Part shown: piece by piece, positions 16,646-26,337 of the stretch | How positions within the stretch are numbered: position 1 is the stretch's first letter | How the letters are laid out: the number at the start of each line of letters is the position of its first letter | Source: Novosphingobium silvae | GTDB lineage: Bacteria; Pseudomonadota; Alphaproteobacteria; Sphingomonadales; Sphingomonadaceae | DNA length: 37,927 nt | NCBI RefSeq assembly: GCF_009856825.1 | Contig: NZ_WVTD01000026.1 | Span: forward strand, 1 to 37,927 | Direction: 5' to 3' | The notes under the pieces: generated by a model | Databases searched by the model: none | The model's input: only the letters and a program-made list of their open reading frames with translations | What the model was told of the DNA's origin: nothing | Translations under genes and position numbers: made by a program

Positions 16646-17838
16646 ACCCGGTCAATCTGCAGCTGCCGGGGGTCAAAGCTGGATGCGGGGGCATCGACGT
16701 CTTCTCCGGCAGCTTCTCCTTCATCAACACCGACGAAATAGTGGCCATGCTGAAAGCGACTGCCAACAACGCGCTGGGCTTTGCCTTCCAGCTCGCAATC
16801 AAGTCAATCAGCCCGCAGATCGCCTCGACCATCGAGGAAATGGCACAGAAGGTTCAGCAGATGAACCAATTCAACATGAACAGCTGCGAAGTGGCGCAGA
16901 ACCTCGTCGGCGGCTTGTGGGGCAAGTCCGATCGGATGTCCTCGGAGATTTGCAAGTCGGTCGGCAACAGCCAGGGGTTGTTCTCCGATTGGGCCAAGAG
17001 CCGCCATGAATGCGGGACAGGGGGGCAGCGTGCCTCGACGATCGCGGCCAACAGCGATCCCGACATTCCTGCACAGAGTTACAACTTCACGTGGGAGATG
17101 CTCAAGCAAAGCTACCCCAGTTTCTCGACCGAGTTTCGTGAGTACCTCATGACCTTCGTCGGAACGGTGATCTTCTACCAGGATGGCGATGCCAGTGGCA
17201 AACGCGGGTTCCAGTTCGTGGGGCAGGGCGACCGCGCCCTTCTGACCGCGCTTCTGGACGGTACCAGCTCGGTCACGATGCTGAATTGCGATACCAACGA
17301 CAAGTGCCTCAACCCGACCACGCAGGCCATGTCGATTTCGGCGTCACAGGCGTTGAAACCCAGGGTCCGGGCGATGATCGAGAGCATGAACGCGAAGGTT
17401 CGCAGCAATGCCGCGCTCACCAGTGACGAAATCGGCTTGCTCGGGGCGACCACCATTCCACTCTACAAGATCATGACGGTCAACGCTGCCGCAACCCTCG
17501 GGGGCATGACCAGCAACGACATGAATGACCTCGCCGAAATCGTGGCGATGGATCTGCTCGATGCGCTTGCGCAGCAATATTATGGCTATGCCTCGCGCGG
17601 GGTAGGGACCTTCCAGAATGCCAATGAGGAAGCTCTTTCGCAGTGGCGCGATCAGATCAATTCGGTCCGACAGGTGCTCGACACATACTCGCAAGGCATG
17701 AAGCTGCGCCTCGACCGGACCCAGCATGTCGTTCAGCGCGCGGTGTTCCTCGAGGGCACGCTCAGGAACAATCTGTCGCCGCAGATGTCGGCCGCGCTGT
17801 CATTCAGCACGTCGCTTTCGCGCCAGGGCATCCAGTAG
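16642..17838 (+). pseudogene. traH: TraH, lacking its signal peptide and N-terminus
   Basis: The 398-residue frame opens with NPVNLQLPGVKAGCGGIDVF and GSFSFINTDEIVAMLKA, the diagnostic TraH block, and continues through the coiled-coil region to the normal C-terminus (about 17838). TraH is a periplasmic F-pilus assembly protein and needs a signal peptide, which is missing. In the bases before the GTG at 16642, the third frame still reads GQSAGYYSGGNIWTRFPQKN (about 16583-16641), the usual TraH sequence ahead of NPVNLQL, and this runs straight into traN sequence at about 16575-16585. So the 5' part of traH has been deleted. A short cytoplasmic product from GTG 16642 is possible but probably useless. 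Confidence 0.82.
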
Positions 17839-17850
17839 GGACCGCGTGCC

Positions 17851-20637
17851 ATGATGGAGATATTCACGATCGGCGGGGGCGAATACATCGTCAATGTCTT
17901 CAACGCGGTATCCGCTTGGACAGGGGGAGGGGGCTTTCGCTCGCTGCTGCGCGTCGTGATGGTCATGGGCTTGATTTACACGCTGCTAGTGGTGGCGTTC
18001 AGCCTCAACTGGCGTGCCTGGTTCAACTGGTTTCTGGGGGCCACGCTCATGTACGGTGCCCTCATCGTACCCACGATGACGGTGAGGGTTACCGACCGCC
18101 TCAATCCATCCCTGGCACCCGCTACGGTCGCAAACGTCCCTCTGGGACTGGCAATGATAGCCTCGGTCAGTTCGACTGCTGGTGATTGGCTCACGCGCAC
18201 GGCTGAGACGGTTTTCGTGATGCCAGGTTCGCTCCAAATGTCGAGCAACGGCATGATCTACGGCGCGCGCCTGTGGGACCGCACCCAGGACTTCCGGATC
18301 CGCGATCCCCGCATCAGCGCCAATCTTGAAGAGTACATGAAGCAGTGCCTCTTCTACGACATTCTGCTCGGCTTCAAATCTTTCGATACGATCGCGAACT
18401 CCAACGATATCCTGACGGAGATGGGGCCGGGATCGCCCGCGCGAGGGATGAAGTTCGTGCCCGAAAGCGGCCCTCCTACCATCGTCACGTGTCAGGCCGG
18501 TTATACGGCGATCGCCACCGGCGTTACGACCTATTCCGACACGGCACTGGAGGAAGAAGGTCGCAAGATTTTCCCGGGGTTAACCCCAGCGCTCGCGCGC
18601 TCGAAGCTGATTGCGGACCTTCCGATTGTCGCCAACCATTTCCATGGCAGTTCGCAGTCCGCGCAGCAGATTTTCCAACAGCGCTCGCTCGTCAACGCTT
18701 TCCTTCAGGCGCGCGCCAACCTTGGTGCGGCCGATGGTGACACCTTCGCGGTCCTGCGTGCCGAGGAGCAGGCGCGCAATACCTATACGTCGATAGCGGA
18801 GCAGGCCATGACATGGGTCCCGCTCCTCAACATCGTGCTGACGGTCGTCTTCTATGCGATGTTCCCGGTGATCTTCCCGCTCTTTCTCATCCCGCGCAGT
18901 GGGACGCCTGCGCTGAAGGGATACTTTACCGGCTTCTTCTACCTTGCCGCCTGGGGACCGCTCTACGTGGTCCTGCACATGTTCATCATGGACCGGACGG
19001 CTGATGCGATGAACGCGACCTCGCCGGGCGGGGTGACGATGGCCGGGATGGCAGGAATCGATGCCGTCAACACGGATACGGCAACGATTGCTGGCTTCCT
19101 GATGATGTCGATTCCGTTTCTGGCTGCAGGCATGGCCAAAGGCGCGATGGCGGTGTCGTCTCAGGCAACTTCGATGTTGGCACCTGCCCAGTCTGCGGCC
19201 GAGGCCGCAGCGGTGGAGCGCACGACCGGAAACTACGCTTACGGCAACGAGAGCTACATGAACCTCTCGAGCTCCAACCGGCAGTCTGACCAGTGGAATA
19301 CGGCGCCGTCGTTCTCCGGGGGCGCGCCGATCATGTCGAGCGTAGGTGCGAATGCCGCGATAACCCGAACAACATCAGATGGGTCGACGATTTACGATAC
19401 CTCACCTGCGATGAGCCGCCTCGCGTTTGCATCTTCTGTCAGCCAATTCGCGAATGCTGAGCGTCAGCAGACGCTGTCCGAGCTGGAGACTGCGCGCAAT
19501 ACGCTGAGCGAAGAGCGCTCCCGCGCGCTATCGTTGGCTGATCGAACTTCGAGCCGGCAAACAACCGGCACCCGCAATTCCAGCGGCTCCGAGAGTTCTG
19601 CAGGGTTCCGGTCGGGCGAGAACCTTCAGCGGTTTGACAACCAGTCGCTTGATGCACGCGACACGGTCTCGGAGAGCGATCGTGTGAGTTCCTCGCAGGG
19701 AGCCCAGCAAAGCAATACGGATCGTCTCGAAACAACCAAGGGTGGCTCGCTGAGCGTTGGTGGTTCAGCGGGCCGCGGCGGTAATCGCGCTGCAAATGGC
19801 GAGGGCGGAAGCGGGGCGAATGGTGCCATTGGCGGCAACGTTCAAGCGGGAATTAGTGGCGGCCGTTCGCGGCTAGATTCGGTCACCCGAGGAACTGAAG
19901 CCAACCAGAGCCAAGGCTTCGACTCATCGACATCTGAAAATCGTTCAAATGGATCCAACGCAACGCAGGACAGCGGCAGCTATTCGCAGAGCGGCAGCTT
20001 CAGCCGGAGCGAAGGGTACTCGGAAAAGGCCTTTTCCCGTGAACAGGCTCTTGAGGACGTTCGGCGGATTGATAAGCGCATTGCGGCGATCGACGAGGTC
20101 TCGAAATCCCTCAGCAGCAACACCTCAAGTAGGGATGGCTATGGGTCCAATCTCTCCTTTGACCTCAGCCAGATTATCGCAAGCCGGTACCAGGAAAAGG
20201 CTGGTGAACTGGGTCTGACGGCACCGAGTCTGGCCCGTACTGATCTTAGCCCCCAGGAGCAGGCGACTGCTGAAGTGGTCGCTCGGGCGATAATCTCCGA
20301 CTATTACGATCAGCGGGTGGCGCCGTTCAGCGATCTGATACCAGAATCTGGTTCGCTTGTGGGCAATGTCTCAGGTCCGGGCTCATTTACCGAAGCAGAC
20401 TTACGCGGACAGGGTCCCCGTCGTTCAGCCGGGTCACCGCGCAATCTTGTCGAGGGGGCGTCAGACAGCGCGATCGGCAATCGAATTGAGGAAGGCGGTC
20501 AGTCTCTCGGACAGCGTTATGAGACCAATGTCACGCGATCCGGCCAGCGCCGTCAGGATTTTCAGCAGGATCGCAAAGGCGAGGACGGTGCCGACGATCG
20601 CTTCAATGAGCGCTTCTATGATCGTGATCAGCGGTGA
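17851..20637 (+). CDS. traG: TraG, F-type mating-pair stabilisation / entry exclusion protein
   Basis: A 928-residue inner-membrane protein. The N-terminal domain (about 1-450) has several membrane helices (near 28-65, 320-345, 365-385 and 405-430) and TraG-type blocks such as EYMKQCLFYDILLG and QQIFQQRSLVNAFLQARANLG. The C-terminal half (about 470-928) is a long hydrophilic Ser/Gly/Asn/Arg-rich periplasmic region with a helical part near 700-760 (FSREQALEDVRRIDKRIAAID). In F this tail meets the recipient and decides entry exclusion with TraS. Start ATG at 17851, 12 bp after traH, behind AGGGA. It looks intact although its upstream partners are damaged. Confidence 0.88.
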   Translation: MMEIFTIGGGEYIVNVFNAVSAWTGGGGFRSLLRVVMVMGLIYTLLVVAFSLNWRAWFNWFLGATLMYGALIVPTMTVRVTDRLNPSLAPATVANVPLGLAMIASVSSTAGDWLTRTAETVFVMPGSLQMSSNGMIYGARLWDRTQDFRIRDPRISANLEEYMKQCLFYDILLGFKSFDTIANSNDILTEMGPGSPARGMKFVPESGPPTIVTCQAGYTAIATGVTTYSDTALEEEGRKIFPGLTPALARSKLIADLPIVANHFHGSSQSAQQIFQQRSLVNAFLQARANLGAADGDTFAVLRAEEQARNTYTSIAEQAMTWVPLLNIVLTVVFYAMFPVIFPLFLIPRSGTPALKGYFTGFFYLAAWGPLYVVLHMFIMDRTADAMNATSPGGVTMAGMAGIDAVNTDTATIAGFLMMSIPFLAAGMAKGAMAVSSQATSMLAPAQSAAEAAAVERTTGNYAYGNESYMNLSSSNRQSDQWNTAPSFSGGAPIMSSVGANAAITRTTSDGSTIYDTSPAMSRLAFASSVSQFANAERQQTLSELETARNTLSEERSRALSLADRTSSRQTTGTRNSSGSESSAGFRSGENLQRFDNQSLDARDTVSESDRVSSSQGAQQSNTDRLETTKGGSLSVGGSAGRGGNRAANGEGGSGANGAIGGNVQAGISGGRSRLDSVTRGTEANQSQGFDSSTSENRSNGSNATQDSGSYSQSGSFSRSEGYSEKAFSREQALEDVRRIDKRIAAIDEVSKSLSSNTSSRDGYGSNLSFDLSQIIASRYQEKAGELGLTAPSLARTDLSPQEQATAEVVARAIISDYYDQRVAPFSDLIPESGSLVGNVSGPGSFTEADLRGQGPRRSAGSPRNLVEGASDSAIGNRIEEGGQSLGQRYETNVTRSGQRRQDFQQDRKGEDGADDRFNERFYDRDQR

Positions 20638-20668
20638 CCTTTTAAACCCAACCGCTATTCCGGAAAGG

Positions 20669-20893
20669 CTACCAGCTAAGGACGGCCACGATGAGGAAGG
20701 CAATCGAAAGAGCCAGTGCAATCAGCGAACCACCCTTCGAAGGCTTCCCTCCGTAGGTGAGATACTCTTCCGGGCTCTTAGGGTTGCCGAAACGGCCAGG
20801 GAGATCAGTTGGGGATGCGCCGCGTGAGATATCGCCAGTGACGACAGCATAAGTGATCGGATCCATGTTCGATCTGTTGTTGAAATCGTCCAT
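20669..20893 (-). CDS. Small single-span membrane protein
   Basis: A 74-residue protein with a hydrophilic N-terminal half (MDDFNNRSNMDPITYAVVTG) and one C-terminal membrane helix (GSLIALALSIAFLIVAVLSW, about 55-74). An excellent AGGAGAA lies seven bases before its ATG at 20893. It is convergent with traG, ending 31 bp after the traG stop. No family recognised; the place after traG is where small exclusion or regulatory proteins can occur, which is only a suggestion. Confidence 0.65.
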   Translation of the reverse strand: MDDFNNRSNMDPITYAVVTGDISRGASPTDLPGRFGNPKSPEEYLTYGGKPSKGGSLIALALSIAFLIVAVLSW

Positions 20894-21069
20894 CGGGGTT
20901 CTCCTAGCCTTTCCGTAGCGTTTTTACGCCAAAAAGACAATCATAGGATCAACGCTGCGAGGGGTTAGGAGTCGATTGCCGATTCGATTTGTATCAGCGA
21001 TTGCGTGGGGTGCCAGAATCATACCAGAAGGGGAGCGGTTGCGCTGAATTCAAGCGAGCCGTTGAGAGC

Positions 21070-21855
21070 ATGTTATCGAAGACTGACGCGACCTATCTCG
21101 ATCTTCGAGAGCGCATTCTATTTGGCGAGCTCAAGGCTGGAGCACCGTACTCTGCCCAGGACATGGCTGCCTACTACGGGCTTCATATCAATATGGCGCG
21201 CAGGCTGCTGGTCGCCTTGAAGGTCGGCGGCTATCTTACCCGCTCGGGCACGTCCTATGTCATCTCAACATTCTCGCAGAGCCAAGTTGAGGAATGGCGC
21301 CTTTCGTTGGGCGCAATCGTCGAGATCGGAGCAGTACGGTTGGCGCAGTCCGGGGGTGGAACTCTTGGCCCGCTTGCGGCATTCATCGACGAACGCATTC
21401 GAAACGTCCCTGTGAAACACGAGGATTTTTTTCTTGGTGCCATGGGGCTGACGCATATCGTCCTGGGTGGCAAGGAAAGCACCCTTGCCAACCTTGTCTC
21501 GCAATTCATCCCCCAGGCGTTTTTCCGCCTCCTTTGGATGGCAGATTCTTATGCTGTCCGCACAGGATTTCTAGTGGAGGCGAGCGACCAGTTTCTTGGA
21601 TCTGCCAGGTCAGGCGACCTTGCGGGCGTTCGCGCAGCTAGCCGGATCTTCTTCGATGGCATCGCCCCTTCGCTCCAGACGCTCATCGAAAAGATGGGCG
21701 AGGGCATCTATCCGGTCAACGACCGCCAGGATGGGTTTCAGACGATCGAGGACAACATAGCCGGGTATCCAACCTATGCGGGCAGCTCCCGCACATTCAC
21801 GCCGATTATAGAGCCTTTGGAAGAGGTCGGTCAGGTAGCCCTGCCGCTTTGCTGA
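21070..21855 (+). CDS. GntR-family transcriptional regulator (FCD-type)
   Basis: A protein of about 261 residues. The N-terminus has a GntR winged helix (LRERILFGELKAGAPYSAQDMAAYYGLHINMARRLLVALKVGGYL in pieces: LRERILFGELKAGAPYS, then ARRLLVALKVGGYL). The rest is an all-helical ligand domain resembling FCD (RLSLGAIVEIGAVRLAQSGG; AMGLTHIVLGG). FCD regulators usually sense organic acids. ATG at 21070 chosen; the TTG-type start at 20989 adds 27 residues not typical of the family. Its 3' end faces another FCD-like protein gene 10 bp away on the other strand. Confidence 0.7.
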   Translation: MLSKTDATYLDLRERILFGELKAGAPYSAQDMAAYYGLHINMARRLLVALKVGGYLTRSGTSYVISTFSQSQVEEWRLSLGAIVEIGAVRLAQSGGGTLGPLAAFIDERIRNVPVKHEDFFLGAMGLTHIVLGGKESTLANLVSQFIPQAFFRLLWMADSYAVRTGFLVEASDQFLGSARSGDLAGVRAASRIFFDGIAPSLQTLIEKMGEGIYPVNDRQDGFQTIEDNIAGYPTYAGSSRTFTPIIEPLEEVGQVALPLC

Positions 21856-21865
21856 GTGAGGCCTC

Positions 21866-22525
21866 CTACGCGATCACGGGCTCTCTCGGGTGGAGCCGCA
21901 TGGCGACAGCTTCGGCTGCACAGTCCCGCGGTTCGGGCGTCCCGATGAGGTCCACAATGACATTAGCTGAACGTTTCATGCCCTCGAGGTCGGCAGCCTC
22001 AAGTCGAGCCGCAACTGCATAGGCGACCGCCAAACTGGCGTGTTTGACGTAATCTTCCATGAGGCGAAGCTCGCCGGTGGCGCTGACGATCGCCAGCATC
22101 ATCCTGTTATGAGCAAGGCTCGTCCCAATCGTGTCCCCGCCATCCGCTTCTTCGAGGAAGTTCTCAGCCAAGGCGCGGATAACAGGTAGTGCCGGCGCGC
22201 AGTCCATGGACGACAGCCTGATGATTGCCGCGGCTTCGATTGCCGCTAGTTCGGCTATCTTATCATCGAGTTGCTTGCCGCTGGGCTGGTACCATTTGAA
22301 ACGGGCCCAGTCCGTCTTAATGAAACCGGTGCTCCGCAGTTCCGCAAATGCGGCGGCACCCCAGTCTGCGTCCATTCCCACGATCGCGGCAAGCGAAGCT
22401 GGGTCAGTGCCCTCATATCCGAACTTGGAACTGATGCTGCAGCGCCGAATTTGCTCCATGCACGCGTCAGGGCTGATCGCCATCCGCTTGGCAGCTTCCT
22501 GGTAGAGCTCAATCCGTTTCGCCAT
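21866..22525 (-). CDS. Probable GntR/FCD-like regulator
   Basis: A protein of about 219 residues, weakly similar in plan to the neighbouring convergent regulator. It has an N-terminal winged-helix-like part (DPASLAAIVGMDADWGAAAF then AELRSTGFIKTDW) and an all-helical C-terminal part (DKIAELAAIEAAAIIRLSS; SLAHNRMMLAIVSATGELRL) that resembles FCD. The start MAKRIELYQEAAKRM (about 22525) is preferred over an upstream TTG that adds a Cys-rich run. Ligand and targets unknown; it could be a diverged duplicate of its neighbour. Confidence 0.5.
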   Translation of the reverse strand: MAKRIELYQEAAKRMAISPDACMEQIRRCSISSKFGYEGTDPASLAAIVGMDADWGAAAFAELRSTGFIKTDWARFKWYQPSGKQLDDKIAELAAIEAAAIIRLSSMDCAPALPVIRALAENFLEEADGGDTIGTSLAHNRMMLAIVSATGELRLMEDYVKHASLAVAYAVAARLEAADLEGMKRSANVIVDLIGTPEPRDCAAEAVAMRLHPREPVIA

Positions 22526-22555
22526 GCGGCAATAGTAGCATGACGGCAATTCTCA

Positions 22556-22765
22556 TCAATCGGCCTTTGGCCAATCGCCTCCGTGTACCTCACGCTCGTA
22601 TTTCGAAATACGCTTCCATGCGATGGCGATTTCGTCAAATCCATCGTTCGAGAACAAGCGTTCGCACAGGCGGTCGATTTCGTGCGGGTCGTTAGGCAAG
22701 CTCTCGTCCTCACGGTACTTTGCGACCGCGTCCATTACTTTCAGAGCGTCGTCGTAGTTTGCCAT
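22556..22765 (-). CDS. Small hypothetical protein
   Basis: A 69-residue acidic, helical protein (MANYDDALKVMDAVAKYRED ... FDEIAIAWKRISKYEREVHG). Upstream of the ATG at 22765 the frame stays open to 22840, but that extension looks non-coding. It lies about 30 bp before the regulator gene at 22525 on the same strand, so the two may be co-transcribed. No family recognised. Confidence 0.45.
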   Translation of the reverse strand: MANYDDALKVMDAVAKYREDESLPNDPHEIDRLCERLFSNDGFDEIAIAWKRISKYEREVHGGDWPKAD

Positions 22766-23095
22766 TCGGTGCTCGTTTCGACCCTGTGATCGGTCGCATT
22801 GCTGTGGACCGTATGTCAAGACTGTATCACTAACTATCAAGGGTTTGCCGGTTGTTCGATTGGGCGCATTGCCGGTTGCATTGGCGTCGAGGCAAGCCTG
22901 TCGCGTGAAAGCGTTAGACTGCGCTGCGTTGGGTCGCGCTCAGCATCAAAACCCTTGAGTCGGTATGGCGCTCCTCTGCGAGGCGGACCGCCGCAAATCT
23001 TATGACTAGTATCGTCACCTCCGCACATTGGCTGTTCAGATTCGCTACGAATCTGCTAGATGAACGTTGGGCTGAGATTCTAATGGGATATCATT

Positions 23096-23686
23096 TTGCG
23101 CTACAAAGCAGACATCGCAGGAGGCTCCCTAAAGCTCTACGAATCAAGAGTTATCGCCGGGTTGCTGCTCGAATCTGTTTCAGCGGAAAAATGGAAGCAA
23201 GCGATCGAAGTCGAGAATGTGCTGCAGAAAACATCTCTGGGGACAGCAAAGCGCCAGGCCAGCCTTATTCGAACACGCCTCAAAACAATGACGCCTGACC
23301 ATTGGCGGTTGGTTCGAGATGGTTCGAAACCCTTGGCCACCCAATCCGTGTTTGCGGCAGCAATCTCGCACAGCCAGTTGCTGAAGGATTTTTTGCTGCT
23401 CTTTGTTTGCGACCAATTTCGCACTGGCAACCTGGAATTGACCCGTCGCCATTGGCGCACGTTTGTAGCTTCGTGCCGAGAGCGTGATCCTGAAATGCCG
23501 ATCTGGACACAATCTACCACTGACAAATTGGGCGACAGTGTTTTTCAGATTCTGACGGAGGTTGGAATGCTTTCCGATGGTTCTAAACCATTGCTCCAGC
23601 GGGTTCATTACCAGCCTGAAATAATGAGTTATCTTCACGAGCATAAATGCGACGAAGTCGTTCGCGCTATGCAGGCTTTCATATGA
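23096..23686 (+). CDS. brxA: BrxA (DUF1819), BREX system protein
   Basis: A 196-residue protein with the opening YKADIAGGSLKLYESRVIAGLLL and the later WRLVRDGSKPLATQSVFAAAI and LELTRRHWRTFV blocks typical of BrxA/DUF1819. BrxA is a small helical DNA-binding protein at the head of type I BREX phage-defence operons. The start is unusual: the only well-placed codon is TTG at 23096 with GGGA about ten bases upstream. Its stop overlaps the brxB start by 4 bp. No other BREX regulator (such as BrxR) is seen in the 250 bp upstream. Confidence 0.85.
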   Translation: MRYKADIAGGSLKLYESRVIAGLLLESVSAEKWKQAIEVENVLQKTSLGTAKRQASLIRTRLKTMTPDHWRLVRDGSKPLATQSVFAAAISHSQLLKDFLLLFVCDQFRTGNLELTRRHWRTFVASCRERDPEMPIWTQSTTDKLGDSVFQILTEVGMLSDGSKPLLQRVHYQPEIMSYLHEHKCDEVVRAMQAFI

Positions 23687-24252
23687 CAAACTTACAGGCT
23701 CGGCTCGATCGTATTCGAGATAGGATCACGTCCGAGGAATTTCTGCACGGTCGCGGCCTCGGTAATGATGTGCCTTTCTACGCGTTCGATTATCCCAGCG
23801 TGTCGGAGCAGCAAGTCAACAATCACATCGAATGGCTGCTTGAGGATCTTGCCCGGAAAACTGGACTTAAGATTGGCGTGGTCAACATGTTCGAGTTGGC
23901 CGTTGAGCAACTGAAGAAGCGTGACCTTTATGCGAAGGCATTGGCAATGGAGAAAGCCAAAGGGGTTAGCTCGTTGCTCAGTGCGCTCAAGGGTCCACTC
24001 GAGCCCGGGAAAATGGCGGCTGCCTTGCTGGATAAATTTGGCGGCATGACGCTCGACATGCTGTTTTTGACAGGCGTGGGCCCGGCATACCCGTTGATTA
24101 GGACACATAGCCTTCTCAACAACCTTCAACCTCTGTTGGGTAGCGTCCCTCTAGTGCTATTCTTTCCTGGGCGATTTAGCGGCCAGAGCCTTCAATTGTT
24201 CGGTGATATGCAAGAAACGCCGTACTATCGCGCATTTAGATTGGTGGATTGA
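23683..24252 (+). CDS. brxB: BrxB (DUF1788), BREX system protein
   Basis: A 189-residue DUF1788 protein. Family-typical stretches are VPFYAFDYPSVSEQQVNNHI, VVNMFELAVEQLKKR, FLTGVGPAYPLIRTHSLLNN and PLVLFFPGRFSGQSLQLFGD. BrxB is required for type I BREX defence; its molecular role is unclear. ATG at 23683 overlaps the brxA stop (ATGA) and its stop overlaps the brxC ATG (TGATG), so the three genes form one translationally coupled unit. Confidence 0.9.
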   Translation: MTNLQARLDRIRDRITSEEFLHGRGLGNDVPFYAFDYPSVSEQQVNNHIEWLLEDLARKTGLKIGVVNMFELAVEQLKKRDLYAKALAMEKAKGVSSLLSALKGPLEPGKMAAALLDKFGGMTLDMLFLTGVGPAYPLIRTHSLLNNLQPLLGSVPLVLFFPGRFSGQSLQLFGDMQETPYYRAFRLVD

Positions 24253-26285
24253 TGCTCATGAATATCGAAAGTATTTTCACCAAAGACATCAATCGTCCGA
24301 TCAATGGTGTTATCAAGGCCGATCAGCGCGACAAAGCCTATAACGAACTTGAAGAGTACGTGATCACCAAAGAGGTGGATCGGCATTTGCGTCAGTTCGT
24401 AAACGCCTTTCTTCAGGGGATTGACAGCAGGAATGACGCTGAGGTTTCCGCAAGGATGGGCGTCTGGGTCTCCGGTTTTTTCGGATCAGGCAAATCCCAT
24501 TTCATCAAGATTTTGTCCTACCTACTGGCCAATGATGCGGTTACGGAAGACGGCAAACCTGATCGTGTGCCCCTCGACTTCTTCATTGAGAAGGCCGCTG
24601 GCGACAGCGCCTTTCAGGGCGATTTGCGGCGAATGGCAAACGCCCAGACCGAGGTTATACTCTTCAACATTGATAGCAAGGCGGAACAAAATCACAGCCG
24701 GGATGCCATTCTTCAAGTTTTCCTGAAGGTTTTCAACGAGCACCTCGGATACTGTGGGGATCACCCGGAAGTCGCCCACATGGAGCGTTTTCTGGATGGC
24801 AAGGGGAAGTTCCAAGCATTTATCGATGTGCTGGCCGCCGACCATAACCTTGACTGGAGAGCGGAGCGCGATTCCTACCAATTCTATGGCTCGGAGGTCG
24901 CTGCGGCGCTGAGCAAGGTTCTCAGCCAACGGATCGAGGACCCTCAAGCGTGGATTGACAACCTCGATAAAGGTCTGGCCCTGACCATCGAGAACTTCGC
25001 CAAGTGGGTCAGGCAGTACCTTGATCAATCGGGCGGGGCAAAGCGCTTGGTCTTTCTTGCCGACGAGGTTGGCCAGTTCATCGGCGGCCAGTCCCAGCTC
25101 ATGCTCAACCTCCAGACGATAACGGAAAATCTTGGTACTGTCTGCGATGGCCGGGCCTGGGTTGTGGTCACTTCGCAGGAGGACATTGAAGCGGTCGTTG
25201 GAGGAGCATTCGAGAAGGATCGCAGCAAGGACTTCTCGAAGATCCAGGGTCGGTTCACGACGCGCCTTTCACTTTCGGGAGCAAACGCGGATGAGGTCAT
25301 TCAGCGACGTCTGCTCGAGAAGGCCCCCGCTGCCCAAGACGCCTTGAAAGCCTTGTTCCGCGAAAAGGGAGACATCCTACGCAATCAGATCACGTTTCGT
25401 GATTCAGGCATCACGCTGCGTTCCTTTGGTGATGCGGATGGTTTCGTCGAATGCTACCCATTCGCTCCATATCAATTCCTGCTGGTCCAGAAGATTTTCG
25501 AAGCCAGTCGTCAATTCGGCGCGACCGGCGGTCACCTTTCGAAGGGTGAGCGCTCAATGCTGGATGCATTCCAGACTGCTGCGAAGGCCATCAAGGACAA
25601 GCCTATCGGGGCGCTCGTCCCGCTGGACGCCTTTTACCCCGCAATTGAGAGCTTTCTGGAAGGTGTCGTCCGCACGGCGATCGGCAGGGTAGAGAACATT
25701 GCAGACCGCAGCGACTTTGATGCGCGAGTTCTGAAGACGCTGTTCCTCATTCGCTATGTCGAGGAAGTCCCTGCAAATATCGATAATTTGGTCACGTTTT
25801 TCGTGGACGAGGTCGACGCGGACAAGCGAGCGCTGAGGTCAGAGATTGAGCAGAGCCTGCTTCGGCTCGAGCGTGAAACGTTGATCAGCCGCAATGGCGA
25901 TCTCTACTTCTTCCTGACGAACGAAGAGCGGGATATCAACAAGGAGATCAAAGATCAGGACTACAGCCAAGCGGACCTCAACCGCCTGCTTGGCGACGTC
26001 ATTTTCGAAGACGTATTGCGAGATCGCCGTTATCGCCATGCCGCCAACGGGAAGGATTTCGATCTCACCCGGTTGATCGACCTGACGCCCTTTGGCAACC
26101 GGGTAGAGGGCAGCTTGATCCTCTCGGTTCTGACCCCTCTGGCGCCAGACTTTGGCACCTTCAACGACGCGCGGTGCATCGAGTTGAGTGTGGATGGCTC
26201 CGTCGGGCAGGTCGTCGTCAAGTTGCGCGACGATCAGAAGCTGTCAGACGAGTGTCCCCCGTCAGCACCAATGGCACAGATTTGA
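24252..26285 (+). pseudogene. brxC: BrxC (PglY-like) ATPase, truncated by an IS3 element
   Basis: BrxC is the large P-loop ATPase of BREX, usually about 1,200 residues. The genuine part here ends at about 26252, giving some 667 residues, followed by ten residues read from the IS end (CPPSAPMAQI). The opening MNIESIFTKDINRPINGVIK, the Walker A (GFFGSGKSHF, about 75-84) and Walker B (LVFLADEVGQFIG, about 265-277) are intact, so the N-terminal ATPase core remains but the C-terminal half is lost. The expected downstream pglX methyltransferase, pglZ phosphatase and brxL genes are absent from the window. BREX defence should therefore be inactive here unless the rest lies elsewhere. Confidence 0.92.
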
Positions 26286-26337
26286 GGTTGTGATTTAAGG
26301 AGGGTTGGGGCTTCGTCGTAGTGACGAAGGAACGAAG

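Noticed and set aside
20461..20721. Leftward 86-residue frame with a hydrophobic middle, antisense to the end of traG
   Set aside because: It overlaps the charged TraG tail, whose antisense is naturally hydrophobic, and it has no ribosome binding site. The good RBS nearby belongs to the different gene starting at 20893.
23647..23682. Upstream extension of brxB by 12 residues
   Set aside because: The ATG at 23683 overlaps the brxA stop as usual for coupled genes and begins the conserved part; the extension is Arg-rich and non-conserved in style.
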